This document shows positions 1 through 11,700 of a DNA stretch of 64,000 nucleotides, one piece after another (the first letter of the stretch is position 1; each line of letters begins with the position of its first letter). Where the stretch lies: assembly GCF_000955805.1 (NCBI RefSeq), contig NZ_JYOA01000002.1:42299-106298 (forward strand). Reading direction: 5' to 3'. Made by a program: the position numbers and the translations under genes. The stretch is from Pseudomonas sp. 21 (GTDB taxonomy: Bacteria > Pseudomonadota > Gammaproteobacteria > Pseudomonadales > Pseudomonadaceae). The notes beneath the pieces are model-generated. The model ran no database searches and had not been told where the DNA came from. It worked only from the letters and a program-made list of their open reading frames with translations.

Positions 1-60
1 CGCGAACCCGCCCAACGCAGCGCTCGACAGGCCAATCGCGGACGGAGTCCGCTCCCACGC
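1..60. repeat. partial REP-like palindrome at window edge
   Basis: Bases 35-60 read TCGCGGACGGAGTCCGCTCC followed by CACGC. This is one arm of the Pseudomonas REP variant that also occurs complete at 34061-34134. The partner arm is probably left of the window. The rest of 1-130 shows no gene. Confidence 0.5.
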
Positions 61-131
61 ACGGCGGGGAACGTCGGAGCTTCCCAGTAGAAACTGGCAT
101 CCCGACGCGATCGAAGAAAGAAAAGCGGCCC

Positions 132-168
132 CGGCGCCGGGTTGGTCCTGAGCGAGGACCCGGCGCCG
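132..168 (-). terminator. terminator of guaD
   Basis: Perfect 10-bp arms (CGGCGCCGGG and CCCGGCGCCG) with an extra inner TCCT/AGGA pairing. On the minus strand the hairpin is followed by a T-rich run (complement of 113-125). It lies just downstream of the guaD stop, as expected for an intrinsic terminator. Confidence 0.75.
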
Positions 169-181
169 AAGCCGTAAGGGG

Positions 182-1486
182 TCAACCGCGGCGATGCACG
201 TTGCGACCGTGCGCGAAGGTTTCCTTCACGGTACGGTCGTCGCCGAGGATGACCAGTGCGAAGAGTTTCTCCTCCAGGGTTTTCGCCTGCTGCAGGCGGT
301 AGTCCAGCAGCGGGGTGGCCTTGTAGTCGAGGACCACGAAGTCGGCCTCGTTGCCCTGGGCGAAGCTGCCGACCTTGTCTTCCAGTTCCAGTGCGCGGGC
401 GCCGCCGAGGGTGGCCAGGTACAGCGACTTGAACGGGTCGAGCTTGATGCCCTGCAGCTGCATCACCTTGTAGGCCTCGTTCAGCGATTGCAGCTGGGAG
501 AAGCTGGTGCCGGCACCGACGTCGGTGCCCAGGCCGACCTTGACCTTGTGCTTCTCCAGCTTGGCCAGGTCGAACAGGCCGCTGCCCAGGAACAGGTTGG
601 AGGTCGGGCAGAAGGCCACGGCCGAGCCGGTTTCCGACAGGCGCTGGCATTCGCCGTCGCACAGGTGCACGCCGTGGGCGAATACCGAGCGCGGACCGAG
701 CAGGCCATGGTGGTCGTAGACGTCCAGGTAGCCCTTGCGCTCCGGGAACAGTTCCTTGACCCACTCGATTTCCTTGAGGTTTTCCGACAGGTGCGTGTGC
801 AGGTACACGCCCGGGAATTCCTTGAGCAGGCGGCCGGCGGCGTCGAGCTGTTCAGGCGTGCTGGTCGGGGCGAAGCGCGGGGTCACGGCGTAGAGCAGGC
901 GGCCCTTGCCGTGCCAGCGCTCGATCAGCGCCTTGCTGTCGGTGTAGCTGCTTTCGGCGGTGTCGGTCAGGTAGTCCGGCGCGTTGCGGTCCATCATCAC
1001 CTTGCCGGCGATCAGGCGCAGGTCGAGCTTCTCGGCCGCGCCGAACAACGCGTCCACCGACTGCGGGTGCACGGTGCCGAACACCAGCGCGGTGGTGGTG
1101 CCGGCGCGCAGCAGTTCCTTGAGGAAGATGCCGGCGACATCGGCGGCGTGGGCCGGGTCGGCGAACTGCTTCTCGGTGGGGAAGGTGTAGGTGTTCAGCC
1201 AGTCCAGCAGTTGCTCGCCGTAGGAGGCGATCATGCCGGTCTGCGGGTAGTGGATGTGGGTGTCGATGAAGCCGGGGGTGATCAGCGCGTCGCGGTATTC
1301 GACCACTTCCACGCCGCCCAGTTGCGGCAGCAGCTCGGCGGCGTGGCCGAGGCGGGCGACCTTGCCGTCTTCCACCAGCAGGATACCGTCCTCGAAATAC
1401 TGGTAGGACTTCTCCACACCGACTTCGGCCGGGTCGGCGACGCTGTGCAGGATGCTGGCGCGGTAGGCTTTGGCTTGAGTGCTCAT
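182..1486 (-). CDS. guaD: guanine deaminase
   Basis: Hydrolyses guanine to xanthine and ammonia in the cytoplasm, feeding the xanthine dehydrogenase encoded upstream. The 434-residue product is an amidohydrolase-superfamily TIM barrel. The HxH metal motif (DTHIHYPQTG, residues 75-84) is followed by the substrate motif HTHLSEN, then HGVHL, CPTSNLFLGSG and the metal aspartate in LGTDVGAGTS, all characteristic of GuaD. The length fits the family. It is the last gene of xdhABC-guaD, 82 bp after xdhC, with an AAGAGAG ribosome site before the ATG and a strong terminator behind. Confidence 0.95.
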   Translation of the reverse strand: MSTQAKAYRASILHSVADPAEVGVEKSYQYFEDGILLVEDGKVARLGHAAELLPQLGGVEVVEYRDALITPGFIDTHIHYPQTGMIASYGEQLLDWLNTYTFPTEKQFADPAHAADVAGIFLKELLRAGTTTALVFGTVHPQSVDALFGAAEKLDLRLIAGKVMMDRNAPDYLTDTAESSYTDSKALIERWHGKGRLLYAVTPRFAPTSTPEQLDAAGRLLKEFPGVYLHTHLSENLKEIEWVKELFPERKGYLDVYDHHGLLGPRSVFAHGVHLCDGECQRLSETGSAVAFCPTSNLFLGSGLFDLAKLEKHKVKVGLGTDVGAGTSFSQLQSLNEAYKVMQLQGIKLDPFKSLYLATLGGARALELEDKVGSFAQGNEADFVVLDYKATPLLDYRLQQAKTLEEKLFALVILGDDRTVKETFAHGRNVHRRG

Positions 1487-1568
1487 CGATCTCTCTTCAG
1501 TCGTGTTTCGGGGCCGGGGCGCTCGCAGGCGCCGGGGCGGGATGGGCAGGCGCCCATGCTACGGAATT

Positions 1569-2420
1569 TCAGGCGCCGCTTTCGGCGGTGCGCGCGCGGC
1601 GGCTGTTGGGTAACAGTTTGGCCACGGTGTTCTCGCCCTTGCCGGTCTCCTGACCGAAGGTGGCGTTGTAGGTGGCGATGACTTCGCCGGCAATGGACAC
1701 GGCGATCTCCACCGGCAGCTTGCCCTTCACTTCGCTGATGCCCATGGGGCAGCGCATGCGCTGCACGGTGTCGGCGGCGAAACCGCGGTCGCGCAGGCGG
1801 TGTTCGAACTTGGCGCGCTTGGTGTCCGAGCCGATCAGGCCGAAGTAGGTGAAGTCGTTGCGTTCGAGGATCTTCGCGGTCAGCTCCAGGTCCAGCGCGT
1901 GGTTGTGGGTCATGACGATGAAGTAGCTGCCGGCGGGCATTTCGTCGATCTCGTCGATCACCTCTTCGTTGATCACGCGGGTCACGCCCTCGGGGATATG
2001 GCCGGGGAATTCGGCCTCCCGCGAGTCGATCCAGCGCACCTTGCACGGCAGGCTGGCGAGCAATGGCACCAGGGCGCGGCCGACATGGCCGGCGCCGAAC
2101 ACGGCGATGTGTGCCTGGGGCTGGCCCATGGGTTCGAACAGCAGCACGGTGGCGCCGCCGCAGCACTGGCCGAGGCTGGCGCCGAGGCTGAAGCGCTCCA
2201 GCTTCGGTTCGCGCTCGCGGTTCTGCAGCATCTCGCGGGCGATGGCCATGGCCTTGAATTCGAGGTGCCCGCCGCCGATGGTGTCGTAGAGCCTGTCGGC
2301 GCTGACGACCATCTTCGAGCCGGCGTTGCGCGGGGTCGAGCCGCGTTCTTCGATGATGGTCACCAGCACGCTGGCTTCGGCGCGCTGTTGCAGGTCGGCG
2401 AGGGCACTGATCCAGTTCAT
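1569..2420 (-). CDS. xdhC: xanthine dehydrogenase accessory protein XdhC
   Basis: Binds the molybdenum cofactor and inserts its sulfurated form into XdhB; it is not part of the mature enzyme. The 283-residue protein has the N-terminal XdhC/CoxI region (TIIEERGSTPRNAGSKM near residues 22-38, then GGGHLEF) and a C-terminal Rossmann-like segment (VFGAGHVGRALVP near residue 108, SDTKRAKF near 200). It lies third in the operon, separated from xdhB by a REP pair and a long inverted repeat, and precedes guaD. Confidence 0.93.
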   Translation of the reverse strand: MNWISALADLQQRAEASVLVTIIEERGSTPRNAGSKMVVSADRLYDTIGGGHLEFKAMAIAREMLQNREREPKLERFSLGASLGQCCGGATVLLFEPMGQPQAHIAVFGAGHVGRALVPLLASLPCKVRWIDSREAEFPGHIPEGVTRVINEEVIDEIDEMPAGSYFIVMTHNHALDLELTAKILERNDFTYFGLIGSDTKRAKFEHRLRDRGFAADTVQRMRCPMGISEVKGKLPVEIAVSIAGEVIATYNATFGQETGKGENTVAKLLPNSRRARTAESGA

Positions 2421-2447
2421 CGTATCGAACCTCGGAGGTGGCTTTTC

Positions 2448-2526
2448 TGTAGGAGCGAGCTTGCTCGCGAACGGGTTTCCCGGCAGCTCTGTGGCTGGGC
2501 GGTTCGCGAGCGAGCTCGCTCCTGCA
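2448..2526. repeat. REP pair (convergent palindromic arms)
   Basis: Left arm TGTAGGAGCGAGCTTGCTCG and right arm CGAGCGAGCTCGCTCCTGCA are inverted copies about 30 bp apart. This is the typical Pseudomonas REP doublet. It sits inside the xdhB-xdhC intergenic gap, so it is transcribed within the operon and could affect mRNA processing or stability. Confidence 0.85.
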
Positions 2527-2541
2527 ATTTGGAGTTAGGGT

Positions 2542-2603
2542 GGGGCGCCGCTGGCAGGGCGGAGGACGGAAGTGGGGACGTCTCTCCCTGCCAGCGGTGC
2601 CCC
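2542..2603. repeat. 18-bp-arm inverted repeat between xdhB and xdhC
   Basis: GGGGCGCCGCTGGCAGGG (2542-2559) pairs with CCCTGCCAGCGGTGCCCC (2586-2603), one mismatch in 18, loop about 26 nt. It starts 10 bp after the xdhB stop. No T-tract follows, so it may be a partial terminator or a 3'-end stabiliser rather than a full stop. Confidence 0.7.
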
Positions 2604-2612
2604 ATGGTCACA

Positions 2613-4995
2613 TCACGCCGGCTCGACCTGAGCCGGTGCTTTCTCGGCCTGGGCCAGCTTCAGCTTGCGCATCTGCTCCACGCCCCAGAGCACGCGCTCG
2701 GGAGTGGCCGGGGCGTCGATCTGCGGCTGGGCGCGGTAGTCGGCCAGGCTGGCCACGGCGTCCTTGATCGCACAGAACACCGAGATACCCAGCATGAACG
2801 GCGGCTCGCCGACGGCCTTGGAGTGGAACACCGTCTGCTCCGGGTTCTTGCGGTTTTCCACCAGCTTCACCCGCAGGTCGATGGGCATGTCGGCGATGGC
2901 CGGGATCTTGTAGCTCGCCGGGCCGTTGGTCATCAGCTTGCCCTTGGCGTTCCACACCAGCTCTTCCATGGTCAGCCAGCCCATGCCCTGGACGAAGCCG
3001 CCTTCCACCTGGCCGATGTCGATGGCCGGGTTCAGCGAGGCGCCGACGTCGTGGAGGATGTCGCTGCGCAGCATCTTGTACTCGCCGGTGAGGGTGTCGA
3101 CGATCACTTCCGAGCAGGACACGCCATAGGCGAAGTAGTAGAACGGCCGGCCGCGCGCCTGGCTGCGGTCGTAGTAGATCTTCGGCGTGCGGTAGAAGCC
3201 GGTGGAGGAGAGCGAAACCTGGCCGAAGTAGGCCTGTTGCACCAGTTCCTCGAACGGCAGGATCAGGTCGCGCACGCGCACCTGGTTGTTGCGGAACTCG
3301 ACGTCATCCTCGGTGACCTTCCAGTGCTTGGCGGCGAATTCCACCAGGCGCTGCTTGAGGATTTCGGCGGCGTTCTGCGCGGCCTTGCCGTTCAGGTCGG
3401 CGCCGGAGGACGCGGCGGTCGGCGAGGTGTTGGGCACCTTGTCGGTGTTGGTCGCGGTGATCTGCACGCGGTCGATATCGACCTGGAAGACCTCGGCCAC
3501 CACCTGGGCGACCTTGGTGTTCAGGCCCTGGCCCATCTCGGTGCCGCCGTGGTTCAGGTGGATGCTGCCGTCGGTGTAGATGTGGATCAGCGCACCGGCC
3601 TGGTTGAGGAAGGTGGCGGTGAAGCTGATGCCGAATTTCACCGGGGTCAGCGACAGGCCTTTCTTCAGCACCGGGCTGCTGGCGTTGAAAGCACGGATCT
3701 CGGCGCGGCGCTTGGCGTACTCGGCGCTGGCTTCCAGCTCCTCGGTCATTTCCTCCAGCAGGTTGTGTTCGACCTGCTGGTAGTAGTGGGTGACGTTGCG
3801 CTCGTCCTTGCCATAGTAGTTGCGCTTGCGCACTTCCAGTGGGTCCTTGCCCAGATGGCGCGCGACGGCGTCCATGATTTCCTCGATGGCGACCATGCCC
3901 TGCGGGCCGCCGAAGCCGCGGTAGGCGGTGTTCGACGCGGTGTTGGTCTTGCAGCGGTGACCGTTCACCGTGGCGTTGCCGAGGAAGTAGGCGTTGTCCG
4001 AGTGGAACATCGCGCGGTCGACGATGGAGCCGGAGAGGTCCGGCGAGTAGCCGCAGTTGCCGGCCAGCTCGATGTTGATGCCGTGCAGCAGGCCGTCATC
4101 CTCGAAGCCCACGTCGTATTCGACGTAGAACGGGTGGCGCTTGCCGGTCATCTGCATGTCTTCGACGCGCGGCAGGCGCATCTTCGTCGGGCGGCCGGTG
4201 AGGCGCGCGATCACCGCGCACAGGCAGGCCGGTGCAGCGGCCTGGGTTTCCTTGCCGCCGAAGCCACCGCCCATGCGGCGCATGTCGATGACCACCTTGT
4301 TGAAGGAGATGCCCAGCACTTCGGCCACCAGCTTCTGCACTTCGGTGGGGTTCTGCGTGGAGGTGTAGACGATCACGCCGCCGTCTTCGGTGGGCATCAC
4401 CGAGGAAATCTGCGTCTCCAGGTAGAAGTGCTCCTGGCCTCCGATGTGCAGGGTGCCCTGGATGCGGTTCGGCGCGGTGGCCAGCTTGGCCTCGGAGTCG
4501 CCGATCTTGTGCTGGTGGCTGTCGAGCACGAAGTGCTTCTTGCGCAGCGCCTCGACCACGTCGAGCACCGGCTCCAGGTCCTCGTACTCGATGATCGCCG
4601 CCATGGCCGCCTTGCGCGCGGTTTCCAGGCTGTCGGCGGCCACCGCGATGACCATCTGGCCGACGTACTCGACCTTGCCGTCCGCCAGCAGCGGGTCGCC
4701 GGCGACCACCGGGCCGATGTCCAGCTGGCCGGGCACGTCATCCTTGGTGATGGCGATGGCGACGCCGGGGAACTGGTAGCAGGGGCTGACGTCCAGCCTG
4801 GTGATGCGCGCGTGGGCGCGGTCGCTCATGCGGGCATAGACGTGCAGCTGGTTGGGAAATTCCAGGCGGTCGTCGATGTATTGCGCTTCGCCGCTGACGT
4901 GCTTGGGTGCGCTCTCGTGCTTGACGCTGCGGCCGACGCCGGTGGTGAGGTCGGCGCGGAACAGTGCGGTGAGTTCTTCCTGGCTTTTCTGCGGC

Positions 4996-5003
<8 letters not shown>
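2613..5003 (-). CDS. xdhB: xanthine dehydrogenase, molybdopterin-binding subunit
   Basis: Large catalytic subunit that hydroxylates hypoxanthine and xanthine to urate at the Mo centre. The 796-residue product has the aldehyde oxidase/xanthine dehydrogenase a/b hammerhead at the N-terminus, then the Mo-cofactor region (RMGGGFGGKE near residue 243, AYRGFGGPQG near 360, GGTEMGQGLNTK near 488) and the C-terminal GEPPF segment carrying the catalytic glutamate. It overlaps the xdhA stop by 8 bp (ATGCATAA), implying translational coupling. xdhC downstream supplies the cofactor. Confidence 0.96.
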
Positions 5004-6459
<1,456 letters not shown>

Positions 6460-6507
6460 GGCTTGCCTCCAGGCTGATTCTTGTTTTTGGTAGGGCACTG
6501 GATGGCG

Positions 6508-6536
6508 AATTTATGGAAAGCTGACTTTTGAGTCAA
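6508..6536 (-). promoter_or_regulatory. sigma-70 promoter of xdhABC-guaD
   Basis: On the minus strand, -35 TTGACT (6536-6531), a 17-nt spacer and -10 TAAATT (6513-6508), about 50 bp before the TTG start of xdhA. The -35 box overlaps the inverted repeat TGACT-TTTG-AGTCA (6522-6535). An imperfect palindrome, TCTGTCC-GAAT-GGTCAGA (6544-6561), lies directly upstream where an activator would bind. Confidence 0.65.
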
Positions 6537-6605
6537 TAAAATTTCTGTCCGAATGGTCAGAAAGTTTTTCCGGTATGACAAGTGGTATGGAGAGAGCGGC
6601 TTCTC

Positions 6606-6709
6606 GTAGGAGCGAGCTTGCTCGCGAACCGCCGTTGCAGACACGTGCGCCGTGCCGGCCGGCCGGCTTTCAAGGGGCGAAGAGCTTCACGAGCAGGATC
6701 GCTCCTACA
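6606..6709. repeat. degenerate REP pair
   Basis: Left arm GTAGGAGCGAGCTTGCTCGC (6606-6625) is intact. The right arm (about 6685-6709, ending ATCGCTCCTACAC) is partly decayed. The remainder of the xdhA-alkB interval (6537-6777) holds no gene. Confidence 0.65.
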
Positions 6710-6777
6710 CGGTCAGCGGAAAGAAAAAAGGCGGCAAGCCGGGGTAGGGCTTGCCGCCAAGGCGTGGAACTCGTCGA

Positions 6778-7914
6778 TCAGGCTTGCTGGGTGGCGCTCA
6801 GCTGGTATTCCTCGCCGGCGTAGTAGGCGCGCACCCGGCGGTCCATCACCGCGCGCCAGAGCGGCGGGAACAGCGCCAGGACGATCATCCCGGCGTAGCC
6901 GTTGGGCAGTTGCGGGCTCTCGTCGAAGTGCCGCAGGACCTGGTAGCGGCGCTTGGCGTTGGCGTGGTGGTCGGAATGGCGCTGCAGGTGGAAGAGGAAC
7001 AGGTTGGTCAGCAGGAAGTTGCTGTTCCAGGAATGCTCGTGGGTGGTCCGCTCGTAGCGCCCGGTTTCCAGGCGGCGCCGGTGCAGGCCGTAGTGTTCGA
7101 CGTAGTTGACGATCTCCAGCAGGGTGAAGGCCATCACCGACTGGCCGATGAAGTACAGCGCGCCGATCCAGCCGAAGGCGACGCTGAAGCCGACCAGGAA
7201 CAGCGCGCTGATCGCGTACCACCAGATCAGCTCGTTGCGCCAGTGCAGCACCGGCAGGCCTTTGCGCTTGAGGCGCTCGCTCTCCAGTCTCCAGGCATTG
7301 AGGAAGTTGTGCTTGTAGGCGTGGGGCAGGAAGGCATACAGGCTCTGGCCGTAGCGCGAGGACGAGGCGTCTTCCGGCGTGGAGACGTGCACATGGTGGC
7401 CGCGCACGTGTTCCACCTTGAAGCCCGCGTAGCACACCGCCGCCAGCAGCAGGCCGCCAGCGTTCTGCTCCAGCTCCGGGTCCTTGTGGATCAGTTCGTG
7501 GGAGACGGTAATGCCGATGGCACCCATGACGGTGCCCACGGAAAGGATCCAGCCGAGCTGGCCGACCCAGTTCCAGGCGTCATAAGTGGCCAGCACCCAG
7601 CCGCCGTAGACCAGCATGCCCAGCAGCAGCGGCACGGTGAGCAGGCTGAGGAAGCGGTAGTAGCCCTCGCGCTCCATGGGCGGGACTTCCTCCACCTCGT
7701 CGGGGTTGGCCGGGTCGCGGCCCACGACGAAGTCCAGCAGCGGGATCACCCCGAACACCACGGTGATCACCAGCCAGGGCCAGGCATTGGGGTATTCGCT
7801 ACCGAAGGACCACCAGTAGCTGACGGGAATCCCGAAGACGGGAACCAGCCAGATCCAGTAACCGGCTTTCTTGAGACGCAACATCCAGGCAGGGGAAAGG
7901 AACAAGGCGAACAT
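6778..7914 (-). CDS. alkB: alkane 1-monooxygenase
   Basis: Integral membrane di-iron hydroxylase converting medium or long n-alkanes to 1-alkanols with rubredoxin as electron donor. The 378-residue product shows the AlkB histidine boxes HELIH (139-143), EHVRGHH (168-174) and LQRHSDHHA (310-318), plus the NYVEHYG signature (270-276), between several hydrophobic helices. I start at the ATG at 7914, with GGGAG 6 nt upstream; the longer frame runs through the promoter region. No rubredoxin gene is adjacent. Its position between xdhA and a GntR regulator matches P. aeruginosa alkB2, as I recall it. Regulation is probably by the divergent GntR protein acting at 7942-7960. Confidence 0.93.
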   Translation of the reverse strand: MFALFLSPAWMLRLKKAGYWIWLVPVFGIPVSYWWSFGSEYPNAWPWLVITVVFGVIPLLDFVVGRDPANPDEVEEVPPMEREGYYRFLSLLTVPLLLGMLVYGGWVLATYDAWNWVGQLGWILSVGTVMGAIGITVSHELIHKDPELEQNAGGLLLAAVCYAGFKVEHVRGHHVHVSTPEDASSSRYGQSLYAFLPHAYKHNFLNAWRLESERLKRKGLPVLHWRNELIWWYAISALFLVGFSVAFGWIGALYFIGQSVMAFTLLEIVNYVEHYGLHRRRLETGRYERTTHEHSWNSNFLLTNLFLFHLQRHSDHHANAKRRYQVLRHFDESPQLPNGYAGMIVLALFPPLWRAVMDRRVRAYYAGEEYQLSATQQA

Positions 7915-7941
7915 GGACGACTCCCGATACGTCTCTTGTGT

Positions 7942-7960
7942 AGGATTGTCAGACAATCCT
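7942..7960. promoter_or_regulatory. perfect palindromic operator upstream of alkB
   Basis: AGGATTGTC-A-GACAATCCT is a perfect 9+1+9 palindrome, 28 bp upstream of the alkB start and 138 bp upstream of the divergent GntR gene. Its core TTGTC-N-GACAA has the short-spacer symmetry typical of FadR-type GntR operators, so I infer it is the binding site of that regulator. Confidence 0.65.
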
Positions 7961-8028
7961 GCGCCTGTTCCTTCCAGCGCATGCACCAACCTTTGTTCTG
8001 TCGTCCCCCTTGGGCGGGGGATGGCGCG

Positions 8029-8045
8029 GTAACACCCTGTGTTAC
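8029..8045. promoter_or_regulatory. second palindrome upstream of the GntR gene
   Basis: GTAACAC-CCT-GTGTTAC, perfect 7+3+7 symmetry, 53 bp before the GntR start codon. It could be an autoregulatory operator or a site for another factor. Its sequence is unrelated to the palindrome at 7942-7960. Confidence 0.45.
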
Positions 8046-8097
8046 ACTTCGCGTCCGCAGTAGCCCCTCGAAAGCGCCCCGATTCTTAAGGACAACC

Positions 8098-8757
8098 ATG
8101 ACGTTCAAGGCCCCGGACAGCCTGGCTGAGCAGATCGCGCATCACCTTGCCGAACGCATCATCCGGGGCGAACTCAAGGAACGCGAGCGCATCCAGGAGC
8201 AGAAGGTCACCCAGACCCTCAACGTCAGCCGCGGCTCCGTCCGCGAAGCGCTGCTGATCCTCGAGCGTCGCCATCTGGTCGTAATCCTGCCGCGCCGTGG
8301 CGCGCAGGTGTCCGAGCTGTCTGCGGCGCACGTGGAAAGCCTCTACTCGCTGGTGATGGAGCTGTACATCATGCTCGCCAGCAGTGTGGCGCGGACCTGG
8401 CGAGACGAAGCCGACCTGGCTCCGTTCATGGCGATCCAGCAGCGCCTGCTGGAGAACCTCGAACGCGGCGACATCAATGCCTTCGTCGAGTCCAGCTTCG
8501 ACATCATGCGCGCTGCCTTCCCGTTCGCCGCCAACCCCTACCTGCAGGAAACCGTGGAAAATCTCCTGCCAGCCATCAGTCGCACCTATCATCTGGCCCT
8601 GGAACGCCGCAAAGGCGAGATGAGTCAGTTCATCGGCAGCTTCGAAAGCCTGCTGCGTGCGGTGGTGGGCCGTGACGAGGCGGGCATCCGCGAGGTCCTG
8701 CTCGACTACGGTCGGCACAATAGCCAACTGGTTCTGGCCGCACTGGCTGAACGATAA
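8098..8757 (+). CDS. GntR-family transcriptional regulator (FadR/FCD type)
   Basis: DNA-binding regulator, 219 aa. The N-terminal winged helix is clear (LAEQIAHHLAERIIRGELKE, then VTQTLNVSRGSVREAL), followed by an all-helical C-terminal effector domain of FCD size. The start is the ATG at 8098 with AAGGA upstream; the longer frame is intergenic. It is transcribed away from alkB and most likely controls it through the palindrome between them. The ligand cannot be told from sequence; an alkane-derived fatty acid or acyl-CoA would be logical. Confidence 0.88.
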   Translation: MTFKAPDSLAEQIAHHLAERIIRGELKERERIQEQKVTQTLNVSRGSVREALLILERRHLVVILPRRGAQVSELSAAHVESLYSLVMELYIMLASSVARTWRDEADLAPFMAIQQRLLENLERGDINAFVESSFDIMRAAFPFAANPYLQETVENLLPAISRTYHLALERRKGEMSQFIGSFESLLRAVVGRDEAGIREVLLDYGRHNSQLVLAALAER

Positions 8758-8793
8758 GCTCTCAACAAGAGACGGAACGGGGGAAGAGGGCGC

Positions 8794-11700
8794 ATGCGGC
8801 TCAAGTGCATCAAGCTGGCGGGCTTCAAGTCCTTCGTCGATCCGACGACGGTCAATTTCCCGAGCAACATGGCGGCCGTCGTCGGTCCCAACGGTTGCGG
8901 GAAGTCCAACATCATCGACGCCGTTCGCTGGGTGATGGGTGAGAGTTCGGCGAAGAACCTCCGCGGCGAGTCGATGACCGACGTCATCTTCAACGGCTCC
9001 AACACGCGCAAGCCGGTGACCCAGGCGTCCATCGAGCTGGTGTTCGACAACTCCGACCAGACCCTGCTGGGCGAATACGCCAGCTACGCGGAGATCTCCA
9101 TCCGCCGCCGCGTGACCCGCGACGGGCAGAACACCTATTTCCTCAACGGCACCAAGTGCCGGCGTCGTGATATCACCGATATCTTCCTCGGCACCGGCCT
9201 TGGGCCGCGCAGCTACTCGATCATCGAGCAGGGCATGATCTCCAAGCTGATCGAGGCCAAGCCGGAGGATCTGCGCAACTTCATCGAGGAAGCCGCCGGC
9301 ATCTCCAAGTACAAGGAACGCCGCCGCGAGACCGAGAACCGCATCCGCCGTACCCAGGAAAACCTCGCGCGCCTCACCGACCTGCGCGAAGAACTGGAGC
9401 GCCAGCTGGAACGCCTGCACCGCCAGGCCCAGTCGGCGGAGAAGTACCAGGAATTCAAGGCCGAGGAACGCACCCTCAAGGCCCAGCTCGGCGCCCTGCG
9501 CTGGCGTGACCTGAACGAACAGGTCGGGCAGAAGGAAAAGGTGATCGGCGACCAGGAAGTGGCCTTCGAGGCGCTGGTGGCCGAACAGCGCAGTGCCGAC
9601 GCCAGCATCGAGCGCCTGCGCGACGGCCACCACGAGCTGTCGGAAACCTTCAACCAGGTACAGGGCCGCTTCTATTCCGTGGGCGGCGACATCGCCCGCG
9701 TCGAGCAGAGCATCCAGCATGGCCAGCAGCGCCTGCGCCAATTGCAGGATGACCTGCGCGAGGCGGAAAAGACCCGCCAGGAGACCGAGTCCCACCTGGG
9801 CCACGACCGCACCCTGCTCGCCACCTTGGGCGAAGAGCTGGAGCGCCTGGCCCCGGAGCAGGAAATCAGCGCCGCCGCCGCCGAAGAGGCCACCGTCGGC
9901 CTGGAAGATGCCGAACAGCGCATGCACGACTGGCAGCAGCGCTGGGATGCCTTCAACCAGCAGAGCGCCGAACCGCGCCGCGAGGCGGAAGTGCAGCAGT
10001 CGCGCATCCAGCACCTGGAACAGAGCCTGGAGCGCCAGGGCGAGCGCCAGCGCCGCCTGAACGACGAGCGCACGCAACTGGCCGCCGATCCGGAAGATGC
10101 CGCGATCCTCGAGCTGGGCGAGCAGGTCGCCGCCATCGAATTGCTGCTGGAAGAGTCACAGATCGAAGAGCAGGAACTGGCCGAGCGCCTGGAGCGCGTG
10201 CGCCAGTCCCTGCAGGAAAGCGCCGCCGCGCAGCACCAGGCGCAGGGTGAGCTGCAACGCCTGAATGGCCGCATCGCCTCGCTCGAAGCCTTGCAGCAGG
10301 CTGCGCTCGATCCGGGCGACGGCACCGCGCAATGGCTGCGCCAGCAGGGGCTGGAACAGCGCCCGCGCCTCGCCGAAGGGTTGCGCGTGCAGCCGGGTTG
10401 GGAACTGGCGGTGGAAACCGTGCTCGGCGCCGACCTGCACGGCGTGCTGCTGGATGACGTGAAGGGGCTGCCGTTCGACGCGCTGGAGAAGGGCGAGCTG
10501 CGCCTGCTTGATCTGGCCGCTGGCGCCGTATCCCGTCCCGGCAGCCTGCTGGACAAGGTCGAGACGAATGTCGACCTGAGCTACTGGCTGGGCCGCGTGC
10601 GCCCGGTCGAAACCCTGGAGCAGGCGCTGGCCCAGCGTGCTTCGCTGGGGGATGGCGAAAGCCTGATCAGCCGCGATGGCTACTGGGTTGGCCGCCACTT
10701 CCTGCGCGTGCGCCGTGGCGAGTCCGCCGATGGCGGCGTGCTGGCGCGTGGCCAGGAACTGGAGCGCCTGTACGCCGAGCGCGAGACGCTGGAGCAGCGC
10801 CTTGCCGAAGTCGACGAACAACTGGTGCGCCTGCGCGACGAGCAACGCCAGGCCGAGGATGGCCGCGACCAGGTGCGCCGCCGCCTGCAGGACGAAGGTC
10901 GCCGCCAGGGCGAGCTGAAGGCGCAGTTGTCCGCGCAGCAGGCCAAGGTCGAGCAACTGACCCTGCGTCGCCGCCGCCTGGACGAAGAGCTGGCCGAGCT
11001 GGCCGAGCAGCACGCCATCGAGCAGGAGCAGCTGGGCGAAGCCCGCCTGAGCCTGCAGGAAGCGCTGGACGCCATGGCCGTGGACACCGAGCGTCGCGAA
11101 TCGCTGCTCGCCGAGCGCGATGGCATGCGCGAGAAGCTCGACCGTATTCGCCAGGAGTCCCGTCAGCACAAGGATCACGCCCATCAGCTGGCCGTGCGCG
11201 TGGGCTCCCTGCGCGCCCAGCACGAATCCACCCGCCAGGCGCTGGAGCGCCTGGACGGCCAGGCCGTGCGCCTGGTCGAGCGTTGCGAGCAGCTCAACCT
11301 CAACCTGGAGGAGGGTGCCGCGCCGCTGGAGGAGCTGCGCATGCGCCTGGAAGAGCTGCTCGACCGGCGCATGGCGGTTGAAGACGAACTCAAGCACGCG
11401 CGCCTGGCGCTGGAAGATGCCGACCGACAGCTGCGTGACGCCGAGAAGCGCCGCACCCAGGCTGAGCAACAGTCGCAGTTGCTGCGCGGCCAACTGGAAC
11501 AGCAACGCATGGACTGGCAGGCCCTGAGCGTGCGGCGCAAGTCGCTGCAGGAGCAACTCCACGAGGATGGCTACGACCTGCACGGTGTGCTGGGCACATT
11601 GCCCGTCGACGCCGCCGAGAAGGCCTGGGAAACCCGCCTGGAAGAACTGGCCGCGCGCATTGGCCGCCTGGGCCCGATCAACCTGGCCGCGATCGAGGAG

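Noticed and set aside
8086-10077. Long minus-strand frame opposite the GntR gene and smc
   Set aside because: Shadow of smc and the GntR gene. It has low-complexity Leu/Ala/Gln composition and no ribosome site or domain.
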